A stretch of 64,000 nt of DNA from Miniphocaeibacter massiliensis (GTDB lineage Bacteria > Bacillota > Clostridia > Tissierellales > Peptoniphilaceae), in the NCBI RefSeq assembly GCF_900232905.1, contig NZ_OCTQ01000004.1, positions 124,001-188,000 on the forward strand, in the 5' to 3' direction. A program made the position numbers and the translations under genes. This document shows positions 1 to 8,214 of this stretch, in pieces. The notes under the pieces are model-generated. The model saw only the letters and a program-made list of their open reading frames with translations. It was not told where the DNA came from and made no database searches. The stretch's first letter is position 1, and each line of letters begins with the position of its first letter.

Positions 1-102
1 TAACAAGCTAAGTATTTTTTTGAATTTACTAGAATACTTAAATAATAAAACATTAATAATTCCTATTATTAATCCCGGTATTAGATAAGATAATATTTGC
101 AT
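1..102 (-). CDS. small membrane protein, 5' part only (runs off the window)
   Basis: The reading frame starts with ATG at 102 on the minus strand and stays open for 34 codons to the window edge, so the gene continues to the left. A perfect AAGGAGG ribosome binding site sits 6-7 bases upstream. The visible N-terminus, starting MQILSYLIPGLIIG, is one hydrophobic segment followed by a lysine-rich stretch, which suggests a membrane anchor with the remainder inside the cell. I do not recognise the family from so short a piece. Confidence 0.6.
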   Translation of the reverse strand, partial: MQILSYLIPGLIIGIINVLLFKYSSKFKKILSLL

Positions 103-240
103 ATAAACCTCCTTGAGTAATTACATAAAAAATATTACTATATAAACCAAAAATAATAAAGGAAAAGGTCTAAAATATAATAATATTATTAAAATCTACC
201 AATAACTTAAGTAGCCTTATAAAAGCTCTTTAAATAAAAG

Positions 241-275
241 AATCATTAAATGAAAATTTCCACTTAATGATTTTT
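241..275 (-). terminator. terminator of the pseudouridine synthase gene
   Basis: An inverted repeat (AATCATTAA with TTAATGATT, slightly imperfect inside) lies about 25 bases past the stop of the gene at 300-1019. The T-rich run after it on the minus strand is weak. Confidence 0.55.
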
Positions 276-299
276 ATCAGTCTAACAATATAATTAAAT

Positions 300-1019
300 T
301 TAAATATTATCCTCTGCTTTTAATATTCTTATTTCTTCTTCTGTCAATTCTCTATATTCGCCTAATTCCAATTCTTTTGGTAGTTCAAAGTCCCCCATTT
401 TTATCCTTTTTAAATAAGTAACACTGTTGCCAACTTTTTCAAACATCCTCTTTACTTGATGAAATTTTCCTTCGTATATAGTAAGTTCACAGGATTTTTC
501 CGTTAAATCAACAATTTTCGCTGGCTTAGTTATTATATCTTCAGGAAGTAACTTTATACCCTTTTCAAAAACTTTAAAATAATTTTCTTCTATCTCTTCT
601 TCTAACTCTACATAGTAAGTTTTTGGTATATTTTTCTTAGGAGATGTCAATTCGTGATTAAACTGTCCGTCATTGCTTAAAATAAGCAATCCTTCTGTAT
701 CTTTGTCAAGTCTTCCTATTGGAGCTGGCTTGAAAAATTTGTAATAATCATCTATTAAATCTATTACTGTCTCGTGTTGAGAATCTTCTGTTGCTGAAAT
801 AACTCCACTTGGTTTATTCATAATAATATATATAAATTCTCTGTATTCTATTATTTCTCCGTTATATTTTATTACATCTTTTTCAGAATCTACAATTCTC
901 GCTGTATTTTTTTCTACTTCATCATTGACAGTTATTAACCCTTTTTTAGCATCTTTTTTTATTTCATTTCTACTTCCAACACCCATGTTAGAAATTAACT
1001 TATCTAATCTTAATCTCAT
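300..1019 (-). CDS. rsuA: 16S rRNA pseudouridine synthase, RsuA/RluB family
   Basis: This enzyme isomerises a uridine in ribosomal RNA to pseudouridine. The N-terminal ~55 residues form an S4 RNA-binding domain (starts MRLRLDKLISNMGVGSR). The catalytic domain carries the family motif GRLDKDTEGLLIL near residues 102-114, with the catalytic Asp in RLD, and a late segment FHQVKRMFEKVGN typical of RsuA/RluB/RluE/RluF. Its 239 residues match RsuA (16S U516) better than the longer RluB, but the exact target uridine is inferred. The ATG has an AGAAAGGTAG-type ribosome binding site. A terminator hairpin follows at 241-275. Confidence 0.85.
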   Translation of the reverse strand: MRLRLDKLISNMGVGSRNEIKKDAKKGLITVNDEVEKNTARIVDSEKDVIKYNGEIIEYREFIYIIMNKPSGVISATEDSQHETVIDLIDDYYKFFKPAPIGRLDKDTEGLLILSNDGQFNHELTSPKKNIPKTYYVELEEEIEENYFKVFEKGIKLLPEDIITKPAKIVDLTEKSCELTIYEGKFHQVKRMFEKVGNSVTYLKRIKMGDFELPKELELGEYRELTEEEIRILKAEDNI

Positions 1020-1061
1020 GTATTTCTACCTTTCTTGTATCAATACAATTATTTTATCACA

Positions 1062-1580
1062 CTAACTTTCAAAATGTCCTTTATCTTGATATTCTTTCCA
1101 AAAATAACCTGCTTCTAAACCTATAGACTCTCCAATTTCTGCACATCGTCTAAAAAATTCTTCATCTCCAAACATATTCCCTGCTTCATTTTTAGCGATG
1201 TCAAAAGCCTTTCTTGAAGTATGATAACTTTTCTTAGTCCAAGTAACTTGTGAGCCTTCTCTAGTCCTTCCTTGAGAGTAAAGATAGTCTTGTCTTTCTT
1301 GACTCCTATAAGTTTCTATAATCATAACTGGAAGTCCTTCTTTTTCACAAGCCTTTAAAAACTTTTCACAAAGTCTTTTTGTTTCTGGCTCTAGCTCATT
1401 TATGTCCCTGCATACTGGATAATCTGCTTCATTATACGAAATATTCTCATAATAGCTATAATCCTCAAATGGGTTGGAAAATCTACTTCTTACAACGTTA
1501 AGTATAAAAAAAACTATTCCCAATACTACTATTGTAGATATAAATATAATAATTCCTCTTAATCTTTTTCTTTTTTTCAT
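1062..1580 (-). CDS. membrane-anchored M15 peptidase (CwlK/VanY-like)
   Basis: This is probably a peptidoglycan peptidase of the M15 zinc family, cutting stem peptides outside the membrane. A basic N-terminus and one transmembrane helix (residues ~8-30) anchor it. The domain shows YRSQERQDYLYSQGR, then SYHTSRKAFDIA, which holds the zinc His and Asp of the SxHxxGxAxD signature (Gly replaced by Arg or Lys), and a terminal GHFE with the third ligand. The organisation resembles L-Ala-D-Glu peptidases such as CwlK. I chose the ATG at 1580 because an AGGTGGAG ribosome binding site precedes it; an ATG 15 bases upstream would overlap that site. About 40 bases separate it from the pseudouridine synthase gene. 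Confidence 0.8.
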   Translation of the reverse strand: MKKRKRLRGIIIFISTIVVLGIVFFILNVVRSRFSNPFEDYSYYENISYNEADYPVCRDINELEPETKRLCEKFLKACEKEGLPVMIIETYRSQERQDYLYSQGRTREGSQVTWTKKSYHTSRKAFDIAKNEAGNMFGDEEFFRRCAEIGESIGLEAGYFWKEYQDKGHFES

Positions 1581-1685
1581 AACTCTCCACCTCATAATTA
1601 AGTATATCTATAAACTTTTGCAAAAAACCCACAATATGTTTACAAAATATCAACAAAAAAAGAGGTGCTAAACCTCTTTGTTCTT

Positions 1686-2597
1686 TTACCCCTTATCCAA
1701 ATTCAATATAGATGTACCTAAAACTACTAAAGTTAACCCCATAAAGATATTTATTGTAAAATTTTCTCCAGGTAAAAACAATGTTGAAAGAATTGTTCCA
1801 AAAATAGGAATAAATAACATGTACACTGAAACTTCCCCTGCTTTATTATATTTTAAAATCGTATACCACAGAGCAAATGCTGTTGCTGATAAAAACCCAC
1901 TATATAGCAACAATGCTATCCCTTTTCCAGTCCATTTAAAAGATATGTCCGTTCCAAGTCTCCCTATTATCATTAAAACTACTGAACCTATTAACATTTG
2001 TGCACAAGTTGTTATAAAAGGATTTGTATTTCCTCCTTTTGCTTTAACATATACAGTTCCAAGTCCACTAAATAATGCTGCTAAGAATAAAAATCCTTCT
2101 CCTGTAAATTTAAATTGAAAGTCAAACCCTGCATTTATGTTCGTTACAACTATGCCAAAAAGCCCTACAATTATAGCTATTACTTTATATTTGTTTAACT
2201 TGTCGTCTTTAAATAATATAGAAGATAATATTACGATTATAAAAGCAGACGATGACTGCAGTATTGCCGATTTAACTCCCGTGGTATTTCCCAAACCTAT
2301 GTAGTAAAAAGTATATTGTAATATTATTTGTAAAGTAGCTAATATAATTAAAAATTTATAATCTAATATTTTAAAGTTTATTTTTTCCTTTACAAATATT
2401 TTCATATAAATTAAAACTATTAATCCCGCTATAAAGAATCTAATTCCTGCAAAGTATACTTTTGCAAAATAGTCCATTTGTGGTATTTCAAAAACTTCAT
2501 AGCTTATTTTTAATGCTGGAAATGCCGAACCCCACAAAAATGTAACCAACAATGTCATTGGTATGTAAAATTTCTTCTGTTTAAATAATTTTTCCAT
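1686..2597 (-). CDS. EamA/DMT family transporter
   Basis: This is a drug/metabolite-superfamily permease with ten predicted transmembrane helices in two EamA repeats (roughly residues 15-140 and 165-300). The first repeat carries LWGSAFPALKISY and the C-terminal repeat PIFGTILSTLFLPGE, both typical of the family. The substrate is unknown; relatives export amino acids or metabolites. The start is the ATG at 2597, with AGGAGAG 5 bases upstream. A longer frame to 2651 has no good ribosome binding site. A second EamA transporter lies on the other strand at 9927. Confidence 0.85.
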   Translation of the reverse strand: MEKLFKQKKFYIPMTLLVTFLWGSAFPALKISYEVFEIPQMDYFAKVYFAGIRFFIAGLIVLIYMKIFVKEKINFKILDYKFLIILATLQIILQYTFYYIGLGNTTGVKSAILQSSSAFIIVILSSILFKDDKLNKYKVIAIIVGLFGIVVTNINAGFDFQFKFTGEGFLFLAALFSGLGTVYVKAKGGNTNPFITTCAQMLIGSVVLMIIGRLGTDISFKWTGKGIALLLYSGFLSATAFALWYTILKYNKAGEVSVYMLFIPIFGTILSTLFLPGENFTINIFMGLTLVVLGTSILNLDKG

Positions 2598-2653
2598 AAT
2601 CTCTCCTAAAATATATCTTTCTACTATTATACACCTACCTTTAATTTCCAACT

Positions 2654-2681
2654 AAAAAACCTTAGTAATTTACTAAGGTTT
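2654..2681 (-). terminator. terminator after the DUF2752 gene
   Basis: A perfect stem (AACCTTAGTAA with TTACTAAGGTT) is followed on the minus strand by a run of T. It lies just past the stop of the gene at 2700-3113. Confidence 0.8.
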
Positions 2682-2699
2682 AATTTTTTAATAACAATT

Positions 2700-3113
2700 T
2701 TATTTTACTATCGGTTGTAAATAATCAAAATAAGGTATATTTCTAAGTAATGCAAACACAATTAAAACTACTATTAGCACATATGTTAATTTTGTATCAA
2801 ATTTGTTAAATTTATTCTTTCCTTCTATATAACCGTAAACATACTTTACTATTATATATATCAGTGCTGGAGAAAGTACAAATAGTGCTATATTGCTCCT
2901 AAACGCTGTGTAAATATCACCTTTAGTTATAGACATAATAAGCCTAGTTACTCCACAACCTGGACAATAAAGACCTGTAACAGCATTTATAGGACAAGGT
3001 ATAGCAATTTTAAATTTTTTAGTCACAAATAGGTATATTAACCCTATTAAAAAAAGTAAAAAAATATTAAATATTCTTTTACTTTTCTTTTTTTTAATAA
3101 TATGCTCTTCCAT
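2700..3113 (-). CDS. DUF2752 membrane protein
   Basis: This is a small integral membrane protein of the DUF2752 family, whose function is unknown. The hallmark CP-x(7)-GLYCPGCG-x-TR segment is present (residues ~38-57), with the conserved cysteines just after the first transmembrane helix. Three to four helices are predicted in 137 residues. The start overlaps the end of the DUF4234 gene by 20 bases, so the two are probably translated together. DUF2752 and DUF4234 genes often sit side by side in clostridia, which suggests a joint membrane role. A terminator follows at 2654-2681. Confidence 0.85.
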   Translation of the reverse strand: MEEHIIKKKKSKRIFNIFLLFLIGLIYLFVTKKFKIAIPCPINAVTGLYCPGCGVTRLIMSITKGDIYTAFRSNIALFVLSPALIYIIVKYVYGYIEGKNKFNKFDTKLTYVLIVVLIVFALLRNIPYFDYLQPIVK

Positions 3114-3447
3114 GGTTGTTTATCTCATTTTGAATTAATGCATTTGTTATTATACCTACACTAATTAAGTCTAATATAAGATAAAGTATTCCTGAATTAC
3201 TAGAAGGTATTCCTCTCATATTCTTCATTCTATCTAGTCTTTCGCCTGCTTTATAGTCCCAATAAAATTTGTAAATTCCACATGTAATTATAGTAAGTAA
3301 TAATAACATTCCACCAGATGTTTCCTGTGGTTCTTCTGTTACTATATTTAAGTCATCACCTAAACAAACTATCCAATATAAATTGTAAAGTCCACACGTA
3401 ATTATTGATAATATAATACATAGAGCTACGTTTCTCTCTTGTACCAT
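3094..3447 (-). CDS. DUF4234 membrane protein
   Basis: This is a membrane protein of about 117 residues from the DUF4234 family, function unknown. It shows the duplicated pattern ITCGLYNLYW and ITCGIYKFYW, each a helix turn followed by an aromatic-rich cytoplasmic edge, plus the GERLDRM motif. The start is the ATG at 3447, preceded by AAGGAGGTG; an upstream ATG at 3471 is less well placed. It is first in a two-gene unit with DUF2752, and an extended -10 element lies at 3472-3480. Confidence 0.85.
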   Translation of the reverse strand: MVQERNVALCIILSIITCGLYNLYWIVCLGDDLNIVTEEPQETSGGMLLLLTIITCGIYKFYWDYKAGERLDRMKNMRGIPSSNSGILYLILDLISVGIITNALIQNEINNHGRAYY

Positions 3448-3471
3448 ATGCAACACCTCCTTATTGTTCAT

Positions 3472-3480
3472 ATTATACCA
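3472..3480 (-). promoter_or_regulatory. extended -10 promoter for the DUF4234-DUF2752 pair
   Basis: On the minus strand this reads TGGTATAAT, an extended -10 element. It sits about 25 bases before the DUF4234 start codon and just past the helicase terminator. Confidence 0.55.
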
Positions 3481-3510
3481 AAAAAAGTAAGCTATTAGCC
3501 TACTTTTTTT
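3481..3510 (-). terminator. terminator of the DEAD-box helicase gene (inside a 22-base inverted repeat)
   Basis: The hairpin AAAAAAAGTAAGC/GCCTACTTTTTTT lies just after the helicase stop codon. The complementarity extends outward to give arms at 3472-3493 and 3497-3518 with one mismatch. It can work in either direction. Confidence 0.85.
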
Positions 3511-3519
3511 GGTATAATA

Positions 3520-5211
3520 CTATTTATCTTTTTTATTAGCTTTTTCTACAGATACTTTTGAACCTTTTATATACTTATTGTTTAAGTTCTTAACAGCTTT
3601 ATCTGCAGCTTTTTCATTTATATCAACAAATGTAAATTTATCGTAAATATCTATATTTCCAACATCTTTTGATGCAATATCTGCGTCATTGCAAAGAGCT
3701 GAAAGTATATGTTTTTGAGAAACGCCTTTTCTTTTACCAACATTCACAAATATTCTAGTAGAGTTTTTGAAGCTTTTTCCTTGTTTTTTATCAGAGCCTC
3801 TTCTATCTCTTCTATCTCTTCCACTATCTTGTTTAGATCTATTTCTATCTCTAGCATTTCTTCCAAAAGTAGCTCTTTTATTATTGTCTACACTATCTAT
3901 TTCTTCGTGACCATCTAATCTATTTTCTTTAAGATATAATTTTAATATCGCTGCTGCGATATGCATTGAACTATAGTCTTCACTTTCTAAAAGACTCACT
4001 ATTTCTATTTGCTTTTCTAGTTCACCGTCATCTAAAATTTTTCTAATCATTTCTATTATCTTAGATGATTGTTTAGCTTCTATATCTTTTAAAGTTGGTA
4101 GATTTTTTCTATCTATGGAAGATTTTGTATATTTTTCTATTTCTCTTAATATATTGTAATCTCTTCCAGTAACAAAACTTATTGCCGTTCCTTCTCTACC
4201 TGCTCTTGCTGTTCTACCTATTCTATGAACGTAATATTCATTATCTTGTGGCATATCGTAATTTACTACTAAATCTACATCGTCAACATCTATTCCCCTT
4301 GCTGCTACATCTGTTGCAACTAGAACGTCTATTGTACCTTTTCTAAACTTGTTCATTACTACATCTCTTTGAACTTGTTTTAAATCTCCGTGTAGACCGT
4401 CTGCAAAATAACCTCTAGCTTGTAAATCACCAGTAAGTTCATCTACCATTCTTTTGGTATTACAGAAAACTACCGTTAATTTTGGATTATATATATCTAA
4501 AACTCTAGATAACACTTCTGGTTTTATATTACCTTTTAGTTCATAGTAGAACTGTGTAACTCTTGGAACTGTAAGTTCTTTGTTTACAACTTTTACTACC
4601 TTAGGATCTTTCTGATATTTTCTAGCGAATTTCATCATATCCTTATCCATTGTTGCTGAAAAGAATAATGATTGTCTATCATCTGAAACATCTGTAAGTA
4701 TAAGCTCTATGTCTTCTCTAAATCCCATAGCGAACATTTCATCTGCTTCATCTAATACAAACATATTTATATCGTCTGTTTTTAATGTTCTTCTCTTTAT
4801 ATGATCGATTACTCTACCAGGTGTTCCTATTACTATTTGAACTCCCTTTTTTAAAGCTCTTAATTGTCTTTCTATTGGTTGTCCTCCATAAATTGGAAGA
4901 ACTCTTAAATTTTCTTTGTACTTTGCTAATTTAGATATTTCTTCTGAAACCTGAATACATAATTCTCTTGTTGGACAAAGAACTATTGCTTGTACTTTTT
5001 TACTTTTTGAATCTACCTTCTCTACAATCGGTATACCAAAAGCTGCTGTCTTTCCTGTTCCTGTTTGTGCTTGACCTATTACGTCTTCGCCTTCCATCAA
5101 ATAAGGTATTGCCTGAGCCTGTATTGGCGACAACTCTTCAAAGCCCATATCGGAAACAGCTCTTAATACCTCTTTTGACAGATTAAATTCATTAATCGTT
5201 TTTTCTGTCAT
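3520..5211 (-). CDS. deaD: DEAD-box ATP-dependent RNA helicase
   Basis: This is an RNA helicase of the CshA/DeaD type, expected to act in ribosome assembly, RNA decay and cold adaptation. All core motifs are readable in order: the Q motif (F-x17-PIQAQAI), AQTGTGKT (motif I), PTRELCIQ (Ia), TPGRVIDH (Ib), DEAD (II), SAT (III), VFCNTKR (IV), VATDVAARGIDV (V) and HRIGRTAR (VI). Residues ~450-480 are a basic Arg/Asp-rich linker. The last ~75 residues (from RIFVNVGKRKG) form a DbpA/CsdA-type RNA-binding domain. The length of 563 residues is normal. A terminator follows at 3481-3510. Confidence 0.95.
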   Translation of the reverse strand: MTEKTINEFNLSKEVLRAVSDMGFEELSPIQAQAIPYLMEGEDVIGQAQTGTGKTAAFGIPIVEKVDSKSKKVQAIVLCPTRELCIQVSEEISKLAKYKENLRVLPIYGGQPIERQLRALKKGVQIVIGTPGRVIDHIKRRTLKTDDINMFVLDEADEMFAMGFREDIELILTDVSDDRQSLFFSATMDKDMMKFARKYQKDPKVVKVVNKELTVPRVTQFYYELKGNIKPEVLSRVLDIYNPKLTVVFCNTKRMVDELTGDLQARGYFADGLHGDLKQVQRDVVMNKFRKGTIDVLVATDVAARGIDVDDVDLVVNYDMPQDNEYYVHRIGRTARAGREGTAISFVTGRDYNILREIEKYTKSSIDRKNLPTLKDIEAKQSSKIIEMIRKILDDGELEKQIEIVSLLESEDYSSMHIAAAILKLYLKENRLDGHEEIDSVDNNKRATFGRNARDRNRSKQDSGRDRRDRRGSDKKQGKSFKNSTRIFVNVGKRKGVSQKHILSALCNDADIASKDVGNIDIYDKFTFVDINEKAADKAVKNLNNKYIKGSKVSVEKANKKDK

Positions 5212-5249
5212 TAAATAATTTTACCTCTTTCTATTTTTTGTCCTCGTTT

Positions 5250-5258
5250 AATATATCA
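5250..5258 (-). promoter_or_regulatory. extended -10 promoter of the helicase gene
   Basis: The minus strand reads TGATATATT about 40 bases before the helicase start codon. No clear -35 box is visible. Confidence 0.4.
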
Positions 5259-5297
5259 TTAATGACTTTCTTTTACAAATAAATATTTTATATTTTA

Positions 5298-5306
5298 TGA
5301 TATAAT
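5298..5306 (+). promoter_or_regulatory. extended -10 promoter of the HNH gene
   Basis: TGATATAAT lies 44 bases before the start codon. The nearest -35-like TTTACA at 5272 is 23 bases away, which is too far, so the promoter appears to rely on the extended -10. Confidence 0.5.
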
Positions 5307-5349
5307 GTGTTAAATAAGTAATATTTAAATTATTTTATAGGAGATATTA

Positions 5350-6162
5350 ATGAATTCTAAAACATTTACTAAAATTGATTATGGTATATACTACTTTGCA
5401 AATATTATAGATACTATTCTCGAAGATGACTTTCCATACTTAAGAAATTTAAATGACCTTTTTGGTGAATCTCAAATCCAATATTATATTAAGCCATTTC
5501 AAAAACATTCAGCATTTCATGAATTTATATCATTCACAGTTGATTCTATTTTTAATGAATATAGTGATAGATTCGATTACGTTCATACTCATAAAGAATC
5601 TCATCTCAAACACTGGTTTGATAGATACAATATTCCTACAAAAAATATATACTTATGGCTAAATTCTAAAAACAAAAATCTTGAATATCTTACTGAAATA
5701 GATGTTGATGATTATTACCAAGATTTATTATCAAGTTCTGAATATTATTTTTTACTTGAAAAAATTACGGGCGAAATATTCTTTTTGCTATTCTCAAATA
5801 GAAAAATATTACAACGTTTTAATATTCTATTATCTAGCTATTTAGAACTACTGGATGGCTCTGATATCGACAAAGAAAATATTAAATATGTACAAGGTAA
5901 TAGCAGGCTACATAGACAAACTATTCCTGTATGGGTTAAAAACGCTGTTTTTTTCCGTGATAGAGGAAGATGTGTTTTTTGTAATAAAGATTTATCAAAT
6001 CTAATTACAAATCAAAACCGTATAAATTATGATCATATAGTGCCTTTAAATTTATACGGATTAAATGATATTACAAATATCCAATTGTCTTGTCAAGAAT
6101 GCAATAATTCTAAACGCGCTAAGAATTGTTCAACTAATAATATATACGAAAAATGGTATTAA
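5350..6162 (+). CDS. HNH endonuclease with an unknown N-terminal domain
   Basis: Residues ~195-260 form an HNH nuclease domain. RDRGRCVFCNKD gives the first zinc CxxC, NYDHIVPLN the catalytic His pair region, and LSCQECNNSKR the second CxxC and the late Asn. The first ~190 residues are rich in Tyr, Phe and acidic residues, and I do not recognise them as a known family. The gene stands alone between opposing neighbours and has its own promoter, with no methyltransferase or partner next to it. Its target (host DNA processing, anti-phage nuclease or other) is unknown. It shares its stop region with the convergent gene at 6159. Base composition resembles the neighbours. Confidence 0.8.
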   Translation: MNSKTFTKIDYGIYYFANIIDTILEDDFPYLRNLNDLFGESQIQYYIKPFQKHSAFHEFISFTVDSIFNEYSDRFDYVHTHKESHLKHWFDRYNIPTKNIYLWLNSKNKNLEYLTEIDVDDYYQDLLSSSEYYFLLEKITGEIFFLLFSNRKILQRFNILLSSYLELLDGSDIDKENIKYVQGNSRLHRQTIPVWVKNAVFFRDRGRCVFCNKDLSNLITNQNRINYDHIVPLNLYGLNDITNIQLSCQECNNSKRAKNCSTNNIYEKWY

Positions 6163-6185
6163 ATTTTACGCTCAATACCATTTTT
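6149..6185. terminator. bidirectional terminator inside two convergent gene ends
   Basis: AAAAATGGTATT pairs with AATACCATTTTT, and both stop codons lie in or next to the loop. Each strand has a T run on its exit side, so one hairpin serves the HNH gene (plus) and the phosphodiesterase gene (minus). Confidence 0.85.
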
Positions 6186-6908
6186 AATTTTTATAGCTAT
6201 TTCTGGATAGTCTGTTATAACTGCCTCTAGTTTTTTAGAAAAACAATATTTCATATCTTCTTCATTATTAACTGTCCAAACCCTTATATTCTTTGGAAAA
6301 TTTTCTATGAATTTTTCTTTGTCTTTAATCGCTTTTACATTTGGATGCAGTCCCTCAAATCTTCTATCTTTTTCAAGTTTAGAAATTTCTTCTTTTTTAT
6401 TAGAAATACCCTTTACAAGCCAAGCTTTCTTAGCCTTTCTATCATAAAAATGTATTCTTTTTAAAGATTTAATATTAAAACTAGAATACAAATAATCAAA
6501 TTTCAAATCTTTACTTAGTAAAGTTTTAGCTAAATACCTTTCTATTTTCCTATATTTTATTTTGTCTGTCTTTATTTCTATATTTAATGTACCTTTGAAT
6601 TTTAGTTCATTAAGCAACTCTAAAAGTTCATCTATTGTAGGAATTTTTTCGTCTTTATATTTTTCGTCAAACCAACTTCCTGCATCTAGCTCTTTTATCT
6701 CCTCTAATGTCATATCCTTAATGTATCCTCTACCATTAGTTGTTCTATCTACAGTTTCATCGTGTATGACTATTAATTTCCTATCTTTACTTAAATGAAC
6801 ATCTATCTCTATACCATCTGCTCCTACCTTTACCGCTTCTTTTATAGATGCAAATGTATTTTCTGGATGTGTACCTTTACTACCCCTATGAGCAAATATT
6901 TTTTTCAT
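6159..6908 (-). CDS. glycerophosphodiester phosphodiesterase
   Basis: This enzyme hydrolyses glycerophosphodiesters to glycerol 3-phosphate plus an alcohol (GDPD family, UgpQ-like). The active-site signature is intact: AHRGS (His7, Arg8), PENT, EIDVHL (Glu34, Asp36) and VIHDETVDRTTNG (His49). No signal peptide is present, so it is cytoplasmic. The length of 249 residues is typical of UgpQ. The ATG has a GGAGAG ribosome binding site. Its 3' end overlaps the convergent HNH gene by four bases. Confidence 0.93.
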   Translation of the reverse strand: MKKIFAHRGSKGTHPENTFASIKEAVKVGADGIEIDVHLSKDRKLIVIHDETVDRTTNGRGYIKDMTLEEIKELDAGSWFDEKYKDEKIPTIDELLELLNELKFKGTLNIEIKTDKIKYRKIERYLAKTLLSKDLKFDYLYSSFNIKSLKRIHFYDRKAKKAWLVKGISNKKEEISKLEKDRRFEGLHPNVKAIKDKEKFIENFPKNIRVWTVNNEEDMKYCFSKKLEAVITDYPEIAIKIKNGIERKI

Positions 6909-6923
6909 TTATTTCTCTCCAAG

Positions 6924-7496
6924 TTACTGTGATTTTGTCTTATATTTACAATATACCAAATGGTCGTCTATTACTCCTATAGCCTGTAAATATGAATATA
7001 TTATTTTATCTCCAACGAAGTTAAAACCTCTTTTTTTCAAATCTTTACTAATTTTAACTGATAGTTCTGAACTTGCTGGAACATCTTCTATGTTTTCCCA
7101 GTTGTTTACTATCTTTTCATTATTTGTAAATGACCAGATATATTTATCAAAACTTCCAAATTCTTTTTGAATATTCAAAAATTCTTTAGCATTTTTTATT
7201 GAAGATGCTATTTTTCTTCTGTTCCTAACTATCCCTTCGTTTTGCATTAACTCTTCTATTTTATCTTCATCATATTTTGCTACAATGCTCGGTTCAAAAT
7301 TATCATATGCTTTTTTATAATTATCTCTTTTTTTAAGTATAGTTATCCAGCTAAGCCCTGCTTGTGCTCCCTCTAGTATTAACATTTCAAACAAGTATCT
7401 TTCATCGTGATTTTCTACTGACCACTCGTTATCATGATACTTCCGTTCTATGTCTGAACCTACCGCCCAGTCACATATTCTACTACTCTCAGCCAT
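6924..7496 (-). CDS. tag: DNA-3-methyladenine glycosylase I
   Basis: This is a base-excision repair enzyme that removes 3-methyladenine from alkylated DNA. The zinc ligands of the Tag family are present: Cys8 (RICDW), His21 (YHDNEW), and His179 and Cys183 (DDHLVYCKY). The core LEGAQAGLSWITILKKR is diagnostic. The length of 190 residues is standard. The start codon overlaps the stop of the upstream DUF6506 gene (TAATG), which indicates translational coupling. Confidence 0.95.
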   Translation of the reverse strand: MAESSRICDWAVGSDIERKYHDNEWSVENHDERYLFEMLILEGAQAGLSWITILKKRDNYKKAYDNFEPSIVAKYDEDKIEELMQNEGIVRNRRKIASSIKNAKEFLNIQKEFGSFDKYIWSFTNNEKIVNNWENIEDVPASSELSVKISKDLKKRGFNFVGDKIIYSYLQAIGVIDDHLVYCKYKTKSQ

Positions 7497-7801
7497 TATT
7501 TCTTACCAAATGTATAAAATTCGTCAACTAATGGCTTCATATCGTCATCTGTAACTACATAGCTTATTCCAACTTTGTGATTTGTAAGTTCTATTAGCTC
7601 TCTTGCCTTTTCTTTTCCAAATGCTCCACAAAGTTCAAAGTCTTTTACTCCTTCTTCTACAAGTTTTAGAACCATTTCTTTTGCTTCTCCAAAATTTCTA
7701 ACTGTTTGTATTATTGTAGTGAAGTTCTTACTTTTAAATTCTGCCCTGTCTTTTTCTGGGTCATAAATTTTACCCATTATTATTGTTGCTGATTTTTTCA
7801 T
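7496..7801 (-). CDS. DUF6506-like small protein
   Basis: This is a cytoplasmic protein of 101 residues of unknown function that resembles DUF6506. Recognisable parts are the opening ATIIMG, a central segment around KLVEEGVKDFELCGAFG and a C-terminal VGISYVVTDDDMKP. An AGGAG site precedes the ATG. It is translationally coupled to tag and follows the DUF1801 gene by 14 bases, so the three form one unit. The family assignment is from memory of the motif and is moderately sure. Confidence 0.65.
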   Translation of the reverse strand: MKKSATIIMGKIYDPEKDRAEFKSKNFTTIIQTVRNFGEAKEMVLKLVEEGVKDFELCGAFGKEKARELIELTNHKVGISYVVTDDDMKPLVDEFYTFGKK

Positions 7802-7815
7802 TTTTTTACTCCTTA

Positions 7816-8172
7816 TTATTTACTTTTCTTATTAGTTTTATCTCTTTCGATATTATATTCAATAATTTCTTTAATTAATTCTTTAGGTATTTCGTCGGTA
7901 TATTTTATCTGAATAGTACCTTTTTTGTGAGAATATTTTCCTAGTTTATCTTTAAAATGAACAACTGCTTTATCTCCTGGATACACTCCAACATGATTTT
8001 TATTTCCTGCAAAATGTATTATATATTTATTTAAATAATAGCTAGGCATTCCCCACGATATTTTTTCTTTTAATTCACTACTTGAATTTAAGATAATATT
8101 TCTGTATTCTTCTAATATTTTTCTTTTTTCTTCTTCAAATCCAATCAAATAATTGTCAACTTCTTTGCTCAT
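7816..8172 (-). CDS. DUF1801 (YdhG/CyaY-like fold) protein
   Basis: This is a small protein of 118 residues from the DUF1801/YdhG group, some members of which are described as iron-chaperone-like. It shows the typical EKISWGMPSYYL segment, then HFAGNKNHVGVYPG and a C-terminal GTIQIKYTDEIPKELI. The function here is unknown. The start has a GGAGG site. It leads a unit with DUF6506 and tag, which raises the possibility of a stress or repair context, though this rests only on position. Confidence 0.8.
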   Translation of the reverse strand: MSKEVDNYLIGFEEEKRKILEEYRNIILNSSSELKEKISWGMPSYYLNKYIIHFAGNKNHVGVYPGDKAVVHFKDKLGKYSHKKGTIQIKYTDEIPKELIKEIIEYNIERDKTNKKSK

Positions 8173-8191
8173 TATTTAATATTCCTCCATA

Positions 8192-8200
8192 TGGTATAAT
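8192..8200 (+). promoter_or_regulatory. extended -10 promoter of the DUF1294 gene
   Basis: TGGTATAAT lies just upstream of an AAAGGAG ribosome binding site, giving a leader of only about 15 bases. Confidence 0.55.
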
Positions 8201-8214
8201 TTTTTAATAAAGGA

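Noticed and set aside
1678-2118. 146-residue open frame on the plus strand
   Set aside because: It is antisense to the EamA transporter gene, whose family match is clear, and has no matching family of its own.
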